A stretch of 64,000 bases of DNA, taken from Gynurincola endophyticus (lineage in GTDB: Bacteria; Bacteroidota; Bacteroidia; Chitinophagales; Chitinophagaceae). The notes under the pieces are model-generated. The model did no database searches and had not been told where the DNA came from. It saw nothing but the letters and a program-made list of their open reading frames with translations. Below, in pieces: positions 43,432 to 52,599 of this stretch (within the stretch, counting starts at the first letter, position 1; every line of letters begins with the position of its first letter). Location: the NCBI RefSeq assembly GCF_003991195.1, contig NZ_RCWL01000002.1, positions 124,001-188,000 on the forward strand, in the 5' to 3' direction. A program made the position numbers and the translations under genes.

Positions 43432-44673
43432 TTAACTGCTCCATGGCCAGTTATAAACGATCAGAATAGCTGCAATTATACCCGCAAGATCGGCAATCAG
43501 TGCAGCCGGTATAGCATGCCGGGTATTTCTGATATTTACAGAACCGAAATACACCGCTACGATATAAAAAGTAGTTTCTGTAGTTCCCTGAAATACACAG
43601 GCCAGTCTTCCTACAAATGAGTCAGGCCCATACTGTGTCATTGCATCAATCATCATCCCTCTGGCACCGCTTCCGCTTAATGGTTTCATTAAAGCTGTCG
43701 GTAGTGCCGGTACCCACTGCGTATCCATTCCCATGGCCGCTACTGACCAGCTGATGCTGGATATAATAAATTCAAAAACGCCGCTGGTTCTTAATAAACT
43801 GATGGCTACGAGCATGGCTACGAGGTAAGGAATAATGCGGATACACACCATTAATCCCTGCTTGGCTCCTTCAATAAAGGTGTTGAATATATTCACCTTT
43901 TTTACCATACCACCCAGTATAAACAATACAAAGATGAGCATGATAATGCCGTTACTCACTACGTTTGAAAAGCCGGTGGCAGAATCAGGACTTAACACAT
44001 ATCTTAATAAATAACCTAATCCTGTTACCAGTATAGCTCCTCCTAACCCGAAAGCGATAATAGCCCCCCATTGTTTACGGGTAAACTTTTGCCAGAAGGC
44101 AGTAACCGCCATAGCTACCATAGTAGATATGAAAGTTGCTATAAGTAGAGGAATGAAAACTTCGGTGGGGTTATTCGACTTTAAGATGGAGCGTTGGGCA
44201 ATGATGCTAACAGGAATAATGGTTAATCCTGACGCATTCAGTACCATGAACATAATTTGTGCATTAGTAGCAGTATGCGATGAAGGATTTAACTCCTGCA
44301 GGCTTTTCATTGCTTTCAGGCTAAATGGCGTGGCAGCATTGTCTAAACCGAGCATGTTAGCCGAAAAACTCATCATCATTGTTCCGAATGCCGGGTGGTT
44401 TTTCGGCAACTCAGGGAAGAGTTTACTGAATAACGGACCAACAATTCGCGATAATAAATTGACAGCACCGGCCTTTTCACCGATATTCATAAAACCCAGA
44501 AACAAACTCATGATTCCTATCAAACCGATAGAAATGTCAACACTTGTTTTGGCTGAGTTAAAAACACCATCCATCATCTCCTTGAAAATCAACGTATCAC
44601 CCATTAAAAGACGAACTGTTGCAACAATAAAAGACAATAAAAAAAAGGCAATCCACAAATAATTTAAAACCAT
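43432..44673 (-). CDS. Membrane protein with SpmA- and SpmB-type nucleoside-recognition (Gate) domains
   Basis: About 413 residues from the ATG at 44673 (an upstream TTG extension to 44718 is unlikely). About ten membrane spans. The N-terminal half resembles SpmA (SANMLGLDNAATPFSLKAM), the C-terminal half SpmB (KPLSGSGARGMMIDAM, FQGTTETTFYIVAVYFGS). So the two Bacillus spore maturation proteins appear as one chain. Gate proteins are thought to be transporters or membrane scaffolds. Bacteroidota do not sporulate, so the role here is unknown. Confidence 0.9.
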   Translation of the reverse strand: MVLNYLWIAFFLLSFIVATVRLLMGDTLIFKEMMDGVFNSAKTSVDISIGLIGIMSLFLGFMNIGEKAGAVNLLSRIVGPLFSKLFPELPKNHPAFGTMMMSFSANMLGLDNAATPFSLKAMKSLQELNPSSHTATNAQIMFMVLNASGLTIIPVSIIAQRSILKSNNPTEVFIPLLIATFISTMVAMAVTAFWQKFTRKQWGAIIAFGLGGAILVTGLGYLLRYVLSPDSATGFSNVVSNGIIMLIFVLFILGGMVKKVNIFNTFIEGAKQGLMVCIRIIPYLVAMLVAISLLRTSGVFEFIISSISWSVAAMGMDTQWVPALPTALMKPLSGSGARGMMIDAMTQYGPDSFVGRLACVFQGTTETTFYIVAVYFGSVNIRNTRHAIPAALIADLAGIIAAILIVYNWPWSS

Positions 44674-44759
44674 TTTCCTCGATTTAGATAGAAGAAATGA
44701 AATTACTCGAAAACTCAATCAATTGTAACAAATTGGGCAGTAAAATCTGAAATTGGGTG

Positions 44760-44767
44760 TATCTTTG
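44760..44767 (+). promoter_or_regulatory. -7 promoter box of ychF
   Basis: TATCTTTG, an exact TAnnTTTG match, 40 bases upstream of the ATG at 44808. Confidence 0.7.
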
Positions 44768-44807
44768 CGCGGAAAATAGAGATTCAATCAAATAATTATC
44801 ATTCTAC

Positions 44808-45905
44808 ATGTCACTTAAAGCAGGAATTGTTGGGTTGCCGAATGTCGGAAAATCAACTTTGTTTAATGCAGTTAGTAATAGTGCTAAAGCTCAGGCGAGC
44901 AATTATCGTTTCTGTACCATTGAACCGAATGTTGGTTTAGTAGATGTACCGGATGCGAGATTAAACAAATTGGAAGAACTGGTACAGCCGAACAGAACAG
45001 TACCTACCCAGATTGAAATCGTAGATATCGCCGGATTAGTAAGAGGAGCCAGCAAAGGGGAAGGTTTAGGAAATAAATTCCTTGCCAATATCCGTGAAGT
45101 GGATGCTATCATTCAGGTAATCCGTTGTTTTGAAGATGAAAATATTCTTCGCGATGAAGGTGCCATCAACCCTATCGGCGATAAAGAAATTATTGATACT
45201 GAATTACAGCTAAAAGACCTGGAGTCTGTAGAGAAAAAAATCTCAAGAATAGAGAAAATGGCTCGTCAGGATCCGAAATATAAAGCAGAACAAGAGGTTT
45301 TGTTACGTTGTAAAGCCCATCTGGAGCAGGGGAAAAATATGCGTGAGCTGGGTCTTGCAAAAGATGAATTATCAGCAGTTGCCGATTTGTTTTTACTGAC
45401 GATTAAGCCGGTATTATATGTAGCCAATGTTGACGAACCGTCAATGCATACAGGTAATAAGTTTTCTGACACGTTGAAAGCTGCCGTGACAAATGAAAAT
45501 GCAACAGTCATTATTATGAACAACAGCATCGAAGCGCAAATTTCTGAAATGGAAGACCCGCAGGATAAAGCAATGTTCATGGAAGAGTATAAAATGACCG
45601 AACCTGCATTAAACAGATTAATTCAATCTACCTATAAATTATTAAACCTGTCTACGTACTTTACTGCAGGTGTACAGGAAGTTCGTGCATGGACTATCCA
45701 GGACGGCTGGAAAGCACCGCAAGCGGCGAGTGTGATTCACACGGATTTTGAAAAGGGCTTTATTAAAGCTGAAGTAATCGCTTATGAAGATTTCGTTAGC
45801 CTGGGTTCCGAAGCTGCTTGTCGCGATGCAGGTAAGTTAAGAATCGAGGGTAAAGAGTATATAGTGAAAGATGGTGATATCATGCACTTCAGATTTAATG
45901 TATAA
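44808..45905 (+). CDS. ychF: Redox-regulated ATPase YchF (Obg family)
   Basis: 365 residues. The P-loop is GLPNVGKST near residue 9, switch II is DIAGLVRGASKGEGLGN (Leu in place of the Gln of GTPases), and the family-specific NNSIEAQ segment replaces the usual NKxD, which gives ATP preference. A C-terminal TGS domain follows (TYFTAGVQEVRAWT, then KEYIVKDGDIMHFRFNV). It associates with ribosomes and modulates stress responses. Own promoter; terminator shared with the convergent protease. Confidence 0.97.
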   Translation: MSLKAGIVGLPNVGKSTLFNAVSNSAKAQASNYRFCTIEPNVGLVDVPDARLNKLEELVQPNRTVPTQIEIVDIAGLVRGASKGEGLGNKFLANIREVDAIIQVIRCFEDENILRDEGAINPIGDKEIIDTELQLKDLESVEKKISRIEKMARQDPKYKAEQEVLLRCKAHLEQGKNMRELGLAKDELSAVADLFLLTIKPVLYVANVDEPSMHTGNKFSDTLKAAVTNENATVIIMNNSIEAQISEMEDPQDKAMFMEEYKMTEPALNRLIQSTYKLLNLSTYFTAGVQEVRAWTIQDGWKAPQAASVIHTDFEKGFIKAEVIAYEDFVSLGSEAACRDAGKLRIEGKEYIVKDGDIMHFRFNV

Positions 45906-46157
45906 TGTATTTTACCGCTGCACTTTGCCTCATTCAACCTGTTGATTAAAATTTAAACATGAAGAGAATGAAGGCAATTGAAAGTTGAGCGTTGAAAACG
46001 GCTATGCAGCTCTTGAAGTTAATATCGTTTGATGTGTTCAGTTACAAAGCGCTTTTTCCTTTTGCCAAACATAAGAGAAATGGTAATTATCCGGTAAACC
46101 TGTGCTGAATTACATTTAATCTATACTACAACTTATCCGCTTTAATTTAATTAAGAT
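45906..46157. other. Repeat-bearing intergenic region between ychF and the zinc protease
   Basis: About 250 bases without a gene. Repeat copy C (45995-46049) aligns with 12493-12546. Next comes a CCGGTAAACCTGTGC segment with TGAATTACA, similar to 30870-30892, then AT-rich sequence up to the terminator at 46158. Confidence 0.6.
45995..46049. repeat. Dispersed intergenic repeat, copy C
   Basis: Begins AAAACGGCTATGCAG and ends GTTCAGTTACAAAG; a near full-length match to copy A. It lies between convergent genes, as does copy A. Confidence 0.7.
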
Positions 46158-46191
46158 AAAAAAGGTGTATCTGTAACAGATACACCTTTTT
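46158..46191. terminator. Bidirectional terminator, ychF / zinc protease
   Basis: AAAAAGGTGTATCTG and CAGATACACCTTTTT form a perfect stem around a TAA loop, with A-rich and T-rich flanks. Confidence 0.92.
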
Positions 46192-46212
46192 CTTTATAAA
46201 AAGACTCATTAA

Positions 46213-48735
46213 TTACTGAGGAGTATTCAGAATCAATACAGGTTCAGCTTTGAAGTTTAATCCGTCGGTAATAAGTTTTATTAAATAATTCTTATGTCCG
46301 TTAATGATTTCGTCGCCTGAAACAGCTTGTAAGTTCGTTCTGATTTTACTCAGTTGGGCTGCAACAATTGAACTGAAGTCAACATTCTCACTGCTAACCG
46401 TTACATTAAATGTTTTGGCGAGGTTAGCTCTTTTAGTAGAATATGCGTTGATCAAACCATTTACATAAGCGATCTGCATCTGACGGTAATACTCGTCATT
46501 CATTCTGCTTCTGGTGAAGATTTCAGTAGTGAATGTATTCAGGTAATTACCTAAACCAACTGAAGGCTGGCTACGGTCTTGTTGCTGATCAAATAATCCT
46601 TGTAACAATCTTCCACTTAAGAGGTTCATAGCTCTGGCACTTGCAAAAGATGAGAAAAAGTTTCTTTCAGTAACACCGGTGATCTGACCATATTGTTTGT
46701 TATAGAACCAGGTTGGTTTTTCTAACACATATTTTTTCATCCAGTCGATAGCAGCTTTTTGTTTAGCTACTTCAACAGGTTTTTTCATTTCAATTTTACC
46801 GCTTTTCGGATGAATATCTTCGTAATAATATCCACCAACCCATGCAGCAACATGATTTAAGAACATACCATAATAAGCTTTACTCATGTCGTAAATGCCC
46901 ATCATATCGTCGTACTTAGATACATTATCAAACGCCCAGTTAGGTACTGTAGGAATCAAAGCTTTGATTTTGTTGATACCATATACAGAAGCTTTTAACG
47001 GATCGTCACCGATATCTTCTGTTTGCGTTCTCGGATCCGGAACGGGTTTATAAGCAGCCCATCTTAATCTGGGATTTTTTAAACGCTCAGTGGTTAAATC
47101 ATCAAACGCAAGAACATCTTTTTCATAAGTGTCAGGCGTCCAGCGATAGTTCCATTCAATTGCCCAAATATCATAATCTCCGATCGTAGGGAAGTACATT
47201 TCAATCGGTAAATTATCTTCTTTCTGCGCTACATAATTTAATCTTGAATAGTCCATCAAACTACTATTGATACCATATTTAGCGATGTAGGTTTTACTTC
47301 TAAGGCTATCCACCGGCGTTGAGTTATTAGCGATGAAGTTATGGTGTAAACCTAAAGTGTGTCCTACTTCGTGCGTAATTACATACTCAACCATTCTGCC
47401 GATTAATTTCTCAGGCACATTTAAAGTATATAATTCAGGGAAGTTGGGAGCTACCTGCATGTAAATCCATTGTTTCAGGATATTTGACATGTGGTGGTAC
47501 CAGATAATATGTGATTCAATTACTTCACCGCTTCTTGGATCCACTACGTGAGGCCCCATTGCGTTCTCAGTGCTGGAAGGGTGATAAACGATTGCACTGT
47601 GACGCGCATCATATAAGCTGAAGGTTGAATCTTCCTGTGGAGTCGGTGCTAAGATTCCCTTGATTGCATTTTTAAAACCGGCTTTTTCAAAAGCAATGTT
47701 CCATGCATCAACACCTTTAATAAAGTAAGGAATTAATTCTTTAGGAGTAGCTCTGTCGATGTAGAACACAATTGGTTTTTGAGGTTCTACCAGTTCTCCT
47801 CTTAAATATTTCTGAACATCTTCAGGTTTTGGCTCCAGTCTGAAACGGTCAGCATATTCAATATTGATACGTTTGTCTTTGTATGCCTGAAAATCAATTT
47901 TCGGAGTAGCGAAAATACCTACGCGCTCATCGAATTTTCTTGCTTTCATAGGAGTTTTCGGTAATAATACGATGGAAGTATTAGTACCAAAGGTTGCAGT
48001 CTGAGCTGCTCTCATTCCTGAAAAAGAATAGGTTCTTAACACATCAAATTCAATATTGATTGGATATGCTTTTGCAGAACGTACGATGGTCAGGTCGCTT
48101 TTAGGAGCACCTAAACCGATGGTTTTTTTCAGCATTTCATTTAATCCTGCAAATGCCTCATCTTTAGTAATCCAGTCGGTGATATCAATTACCACGTTAT
48201 TCGTATCGCTTTTCTTTACAGCGATAGGAAACACATTTAAAAAGATATCCATGTTAGACCTTTTCACACTGGCAGTAAGGTTATCGGTAGAATCGGTAAT
48301 CAGGTTAGCGCTTACCATTCTTTTTAAGAAAACCTTGTTACCCGGTTGAATCTCAAATTGCAGCAGGTCTGACCCCATTTCATCACCGGCGAATCCAAAA
48401 AATTCACCTCTGTCTTTCATGTTCGAACCGGTAGCAGAAAAACGGCCAACCATTAAAAGATCTCTGTTAAAGATTGAATCCGGAATTTCGAAATAGAACT
48501 TGTCTCCAACTTTATGCAAGTCGATAAAACCTTTGTAAGTGACTTTATCTTTGGTAATAACATCGCTGTACTTTTTATCGGCTGGTTTTGCCGGAGCAGC
48601 GGCTGGAGGGGTTGTTGTGGCTGTAGTAGCCGGAGCAGGAGTAGTTTTCTGGGGCTTCTTCTTAAACACACACCCATACGCAAATAAGGATATTGCACAG
48701 GTAAGTACAATAAACCTACTCTTATAACTTTTCAT
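46213..48735 (-). CDS. Zinc-dependent metalloprotease, lipoprotein (DUF5117 type)
   Basis: About 840 residues. The lipobox ends in YGC (Cys22 from the ATG at 48735), followed by a Lys, Pro, Ala and Thr-rich linker. The zinc site HEVGHTLGLHH is at about residues 455-465, and the third ligand His belongs to the extended HExxHxxGxxH motif of metzincins. A Met-turn candidate SSLMDYSRLNY follows. The N-terminal 300 residues match the DUF5117/DUF5118 region of large Bacteroidota proteases. It is probably anchored to a membrane and acts outside the cytoplasm. The open frame reaches a TTG at 48741, not used. Substrate unknown. Confidence 0.9.
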   Translation of the reverse strand: MKSYKSRFIVLTCAISLFAYGCVFKKKPQKTTPAPATTATTTPPAAAPAKPADKKYSDVITKDKVTYKGFIDLHKVGDKFYFEIPDSIFNRDLLMVGRFSATGSNMKDRGEFFGFAGDEMGSDLLQFEIQPGNKVFLKRMVSANLITDSTDNLTASVKRSNMDIFLNVFPIAVKKSDTNNVVIDITDWITKDEAFAGLNEMLKKTIGLGAPKSDLTIVRSAKAYPINIEFDVLRTYSFSGMRAAQTATFGTNTSIVLLPKTPMKARKFDERVGIFATPKIDFQAYKDKRINIEYADRFRLEPKPEDVQKYLRGELVEPQKPIVFYIDRATPKELIPYFIKGVDAWNIAFEKAGFKNAIKGILAPTPQEDSTFSLYDARHSAIVYHPSSTENAMGPHVVDPRSGEVIESHIIWYHHMSNILKQWIYMQVAPNFPELYTLNVPEKLIGRMVEYVITHEVGHTLGLHHNFIANNSTPVDSLRSKTYIAKYGINSSLMDYSRLNYVAQKEDNLPIEMYFPTIGDYDIWAIEWNYRWTPDTYEKDVLAFDDLTTERLKNPRLRWAAYKPVPDPRTQTEDIGDDPLKASVYGINKIKALIPTVPNWAFDNVSKYDDMMGIYDMSKAYYGMFLNHVAAWVGGYYYEDIHPKSGKIEMKKPVEVAKQKAAIDWMKKYVLEKPTWFYNKQYGQITGVTERNFFSSFASARAMNLLSGRLLQGLFDQQQDRSQPSVGLGNYLNTFTTEIFTRSRMNDEYYRQMQIAYVNGLINAYSTKRANLAKTFNVTVSSENVDFSSIVAAQLSKIRTNLQAVSGDEIINGHKNYLIKLITDGLNFKAEPVLILNTPQ

Positions 48736-48843
48736 AAACAAATTAATTTCCCCGAACGTACAGATAATTCCTGAATGTTTTACAAAAAATAATGTGTTTA
48801 TAACAGTTAGCTAACAAAAAGAGCAGGTCTATTTATCTTGATA

Positions 48844-50154
48844 CTATTTAACTACTTCTCCTTCCAAATCATAATCGTATGCTTTGGTAATTTTTACATT
48901 TGCGAACTCGCCAATGGTTAACGGAGTATCAGCGTTAATAATTACTTCATTATCTACTTCCACACTATCAAACTCAGTACGGCCGATATATCTGCCGGCT
49001 TCTTTTTTATCAATGATAGTTTTGAATGTTTTACCTATCAGTAACTGATTTTTTTCGTACGAAATTTCTTGTTGTACCTCCATTACTTCCTGTGCTCTTC
49101 TCTCCTTTTCTTCTGCAGGAATATCATCTGTCAGATCATGTGCGGAGGTACCTTCTTCATGAGAGTAGGTAAAGATGCCAACTCTTTCGAATCTGTGTTG
49201 TGTCAGAAAATCCTGCATCACCTGGATATCATCCAGTGTTTCACCCGGGAAGCCGGCAATCAGGGTCGTTCTTAAGCAAATACCCGGCACTCTGTCTCTG
49301 ATCTGATAAATCAGGTCGTCCATTTCAGCTTTTGTAATCTGCCGGCGCATAGCCTTTAACATATTATCGCTGGCATGCTGCAACGGCATATCGAGGTAGT
49401 TACAAATATTCGGGCGCTCTTTCATCACATCTAATATTTCTAAAGGAAATTTCGAAGGATAAGCGTAGTGTAAGCGGATCCAGTGCAAACCCTCAATATC
49501 TGCCAAACGGTTCAGCAGCTCGGGAAGCATTCTTTTTTTATAGATATCTAATCCGTAATAAGTCAGCTCCTGCGCAATTAACATTACCTCCTTCACTCCC
49601 ATGCTCACCAATCTTTTAGCTTCAGTCACCAACTCCTCAATACTTCTGGAAGTATGTGCGCCACGCATTAAAGGAATGGCACAGAAAGAACAGGTACGGT
49701 TACAGCCTTCTGAAATTTTCATATAGGCATAGTGCTGCGGAGTAGACAGTAAACGTTCTCCGATCAGCTCGGCTTTATAATCAATACCGAATTTTTTCAA
49801 AATCAATGGTAATTCCATTGTTCCGAAAAATGCGTCTACTTCAGGAATTTCATCTTCCAGGTTATTTCTATACCTTTCACTCAAACACCCCGTTACGTAA
49901 ACTTTATCCAGTTTACCGCGACGTTTCAGGTCTACCTGGTCTAAAATAGTATTAATCGACTCTTCTTTTGCCTTATCAATAAACCCACAGGTATTAACTA
50001 CCACAATGTTATGGTCTAACTTTTCATTTTCGTGCACAACATCAATTTCATTTGCTTTCAGTTGTCCACTTAATACTTCACTATCCACCAGGTTTTTACT
50101 GCAACCTAGGGTGATAATGTTCACTTTATCCTGTTTTCGTGATCTCGTTTTCAT
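48844..50154 (-). CDS. rimO: Ribosomal protein S12 methylthiotransferase
   Basis: 436 residues. The N-terminal MTTase domain has cysteines in LGCSKNLVDSEV, VVNTCGF and TGCLSER. The radical-SAM motif CNRTCSFC (CxxxCxxC, about 152-159) is followed by IPLMRG. A C-terminal TRAM domain ends the protein. RimO methylthiolates Asp88/89 of S12 using two iron-sulfur clusters. It has a promoter box at 50165-50172 and no partner gene. Confidence 0.96.
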   Translation of the reverse strand: MKTRSRKQDKVNIITLGCSKNLVDSEVLSGQLKANEIDVVHENEKLDHNIVVVNTCGFIDKAKEESINTILDQVDLKRRGKLDKVYVTGCLSERYRNNLEDEIPEVDAFFGTMELPLILKKFGIDYKAELIGERLLSTPQHYAYMKISEGCNRTCSFCAIPLMRGAHTSRSIEELVTEAKRLVSMGVKEVMLIAQELTYYGLDIYKKRMLPELLNRLADIEGLHWIRLHYAYPSKFPLEILDVMKERPNICNYLDMPLQHASDNMLKAMRRQITKAEMDDLIYQIRDRVPGICLRTTLIAGFPGETLDDIQVMQDFLTQHRFERVGIFTYSHEEGTSAHDLTDDIPAEEKERRAQEVMEVQQEISYEKNQLLIGKTFKTIIDKKEAGRYIGRTEFDSVEVDNEVIINADTPLTIGEFANVKITKAYDYDLEGEVVK

Positions 50155-50164
50155 AAATATCCTG

Positions 50165-50172
50165 CAAAGTTA
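50165..50172 (-). promoter_or_regulatory. -7 promoter box of rimO
   Basis: TAACTTTG on the minus strand, 11 bases before the ATG at 50154, so the leader is very short. Confidence 0.6.
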
Positions 50173-50258
50173 AACATTTCCATCAGTAGAATGGCATTAT
50201 GATTGCTAATAAGCATTAATTTAGCTATAACTTTATTTGGATACATAAAGAATGACTT

Positions 50259-50744
50259 ATGAAGAAAATTCTTGCATTTTTATTAGTCGGATCGCTTTTT
50301 ATAGGCAGCCAAACGGCCACAGCTCAGGCATTAGGCAGTGATTATCAAACAGCTGTCGGTTTTAAGTTCTACCCCACAGCCATTTCTGTGAAGCATTTTA
50401 TCAAATCGGATGCTGCATTAGAAGGTTTACTGTATATCTGGGGCGATGGCATCCGTGTAACCGGGTTATATGAATACCATGGCAATTTTGACAATGTTGA
50501 AGGTCTGAGATGGTATATTGGTGGCGGTGCGCATATCGGTTTCTGGAACGACGAGTGGAGAAGGTCATATCCGGGACGTAAGAAAGGTGTTAATATTGGA
50601 GTGGACGGAGTTTTAGGTTTAGACTATAAAATCAAAGGTGCTCCAATTAATATCAGTTTAGACTGGCAGCCGTCTGTTAGTTTTATCGGTTATAATTACT
50701 GGGAATCCGGTTGGGGTGGATTAGGTATTCGCTTTGCATTTTAA
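50259..50744 (+). CDS. Small outer-membrane beta-barrel protein
   Basis: 161 residues with a signal peptide (cleavage after TATAQ). Alternating aromatic strands follow, such as RWYIGGGAHIGFW and INISLDWQPSVSFIGYNYW. The C-terminal strand ends in Phe (LGIRFAF), the usual barrel-assembly signal. The size fits an eight-stranded barrel. No specific function can be stated. It ends before a perfect terminator at 50787-50818. Confidence 0.85.
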   Translation: MKKILAFLLVGSLFIGSQTATAQALGSDYQTAVGFKFYPTAISVKHFIKSDAALEGLLYIWGDGIRVTGLYEYHGNFDNVEGLRWYIGGGAHIGFWNDEWRRSYPGRKKGVNIGVDGVLGLDYKIKGAPINISLDWQPSVSFIGYNYWESGWGGLGIRFAF

Positions 50745-50786
50745 CACCCGTTAGCCAGTTAATCATATTTATTATTTACAATTTAC

Positions 50787-50818
50787 AAGCTGATTCTTTT
50801 AAAGAATCAGCTTTTTTT
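50787..50818 (+). terminator. Rho-independent terminator after the small barrel gene
   Basis: AAGCTGATTCTTT and AAAGAATCAGCTT form a perfect stem with a very small loop, followed by a T-run. Confidence 0.92.
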
Positions 50819-50889
50819 AATGCCCGTGCACTCAGCTGTAGTTCTGAAAGAAGCACTACATTTACAACGAATAATTAATGTGACCTACC

Positions 50890-51480
50890 ATGATTTCTGA
50901 AAAACTATTACAACAAATTGATTTTATCAAAGAGATAGATAAACTCAAATATATCCTGCGCAAAACAAAACTGTTGAATAGTAACCGTAATGAAAACGAT
51001 GCGGAGCATAGCTGGCACCTGGCATTAATGGCAGTTGTATTAGCAGAACATTCGAACGAACCGGTTGATCTGCTAAAAGTCATTAAAATGGTACTGATAC
51101 ATGATATCGTTGAAATTGACGCTGGAGATACCTTTATTTATGATACACAGAAAAATCATAGCAATACGGAAGAAGAACGGTTAGCTGCGAATCGAATTTT
51201 TGGATTACTTCCACCGGAACAGGCTACAGCCCTCATTGCAATATGGGAAGAGTTTGAAGCCGGTGAAACCGCTGAAGCAAGATTTGCCAAAGCGATGGAC
51301 AGGCTGGAACCTTTGCTACAAAACACTTCTAATAACGGCGGTACCTGGAACGAACCCGGCGTTAACTATCAAAAAGTATATAACAAAAAGAGTGTTATCA
51401 AAGACGGTTCAGAAACGATCTGGGAATATGCAGAGCAACTTATCAACGAAGGTGTTGAAAAAGGAATATTAAGAAAATAG
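50890..51480 (+). CDS. HD-domain hydrolase (5'-deoxynucleotidase/YfbR-like)
   Basis: 196 residues. Metal-binding residues are in NDAEHSWHLALMAV (His), LIHDIVEIDAGD (the HD pair) and the later AKAMDRLEPLL (Asp). Proteins of this type hydrolyse dNMPs or similar nucleotides and help nucleotide salvage. The substrate is not certain. The stop lies only 6 bases from the stop of the convergent sirtuin gene, with no terminator between. Confidence 0.88.
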   Translation: MISEKLLQQIDFIKEIDKLKYILRKTKLLNSNRNENDAEHSWHLALMAVVLAEHSNEPVDLLKVIKMVLIHDIVEIDAGDTFIYDTQKNHSNTEEERLAANRIFGLLPPEQATALIAIWEEFEAGETAEARFAKAMDRLEPLLQNTSNNGGTWNEPGVNYQKVYNKKSVIKDGSETIWEYAEQLINEGVEKGILRK

Positions 51481-51486
51481 AACCGG

Positions 51487-52167
51487 TTACTTCATTAGTT
51501 TTTTATGTAATATTTCCATACCGGCAGTTGCTGTAGCTTCAATTGCCTCATATCCTTTTAAATTGACTTCGGAAGGAATACGTTTATCGATAATATATTT
51601 TTCAGTAGCATTAAAAGCATACTGGCCTAAACCTGCTGCGGGATAAACTGCGAGGGAGGTACCAATAATGATAAAAATATCAGCAGTTTGCATTACTCCG
51701 ATAGCCGGTTCTATCATAGGTACAGCTTCTTCAAACCAAACGATATGCGGACGAAGCTGAGCGCCGTCTGCTGCTGTATTTCCAAGATGGATATCACCCC
51801 GGATATCATACACCAGTGACTCATCCTTTTCAGAACGCATTTTCAAAATTTCACCATGCAGGTGTAATATATTCGTAGACCCTGCCCGTTCGTGCAGGTC
51901 ATCAATATTTTGCGTAATAATTGTTACTTTATATTGTTGTTCGAGGTCTGCTAATAACCGGTGAGCCTGATTGGGTTCAGCACCCAATACATTCTGGCGG
52001 CGCATATTGTAAAAATCCAGCACGAGTGCAGGGTTCCTTTTCCAGGCACCGGGTGTAGCCACTTCGGTAATTTCATAACCGTTCCACAAACCGTCAGCAT
52101 CTCTGAAAGTCTGTAACCCTGATTCGGCACTGATACCAGCTCCTGATAGTACAACAATATGTTTCAT
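51487..52167 (-). CDS. cobB: Sir2-family NAD-dependent protein deacylase without zinc cysteines
   Basis: 226 residues. The NAD motif GAGISAESGLQTFR is at 9-22, QNIDDLHERAG (86-96) follows, and catalytic His104 is in LHLHGE. Tyr53 and Arg56 (YNMR) match the YxxR acyl-pocket motif of SIRT5-type desuccinylases. LRPHIVWFEE and IIGTSLAVYPAAGL complete the Rossmann part. No cysteine occurs anywhere in the protein, so the four-Cys zinc module of classical sirtuins is missing and only about 30 residues remain there. It is the last gene of the pdhA-to-sirtuin run and starts 6 bases after the EVE gene. Confidence 0.92.
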   Translation of the reverse strand: MKHIVVLSGAGISAESGLQTFRDADGLWNGYEITEVATPGAWKRNPALVLDFYNMRRQNVLGAEPNQAHRLLADLEQQYKVTIITQNIDDLHERAGSTNILHLHGEILKMRSEKDESLVYDIRGDIHLGNTAADGAQLRPHIVWFEEAVPMIEPAIGVMQTADIFIIIGTSLAVYPAAGLGQYAFNATEKYIIDKRIPSEVNLKGYEAIEATATAGMEILHKKLMK

Positions 52168-52173
52168 ATGCGG

Positions 52174-52578
52174 TTATTTTTCTCCTGCAAGTTCCAATAC
52201 AACTGCCCATTCTTTGGGCTTTACTGTTTGAACAGACAAACGGCCCAGGCGCACCAGGTCCATATCCTGCAAACGATCATCAGCTTTCACCTGCGCCAGC
52301 TTAACCGGATTTTTTAAAGTTTTCACCGGTTTAAAGTCTACCAACACCCATCTGTCGTCTTCCGGGTCAGGATAATGTTCTTTCACCACTTCGGCGATGC
52401 CTACAATTTCTACCCCTTCATTGCTATGATAGAAAAAAGCGAGATCTCCTTTTTTCATAGCTTTCAGATTATTTCTTGCTCCGTAGTTACGAACACCGTC
52501 CCAGAATGTTTTTTTATCCTTTAAAAACTGTTCCCAGGAATATTTAAAAGGTTCTGATTTGATTAACCAATAAGCCAT
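52174..52578 (-). CDS. EVE-domain protein
   Basis: 134 residues covering one EVE (PUA-like) domain: MAYWLIKSEPFKYSWEQF, DGVRNYGARNNLKAMKKGD, and AFFYHSNEGVEIVGIAEV. EVE domains bind modified bases in DNA or RNA. The protein is close to human THYN1. It sits 6 bases before the sirtuin and 21 bases after the Fe-S protein gene. Ligand unknown. Confidence 0.93.
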   Translation of the reverse strand: MAYWLIKSEPFKYSWEQFLKDKKTFWDGVRNYGARNNLKAMKKGDLAFFYHSNEGVEIVGIAEVVKEHYPDPEDDRWVLVDFKPVKTLKNPVKLAQVKADDRLQDMDLVRLGRLSVQTVKPKEWAVVLELAGEK

Positions 52579-52599
52579 AGTAAACGTATTTCTTATAAT

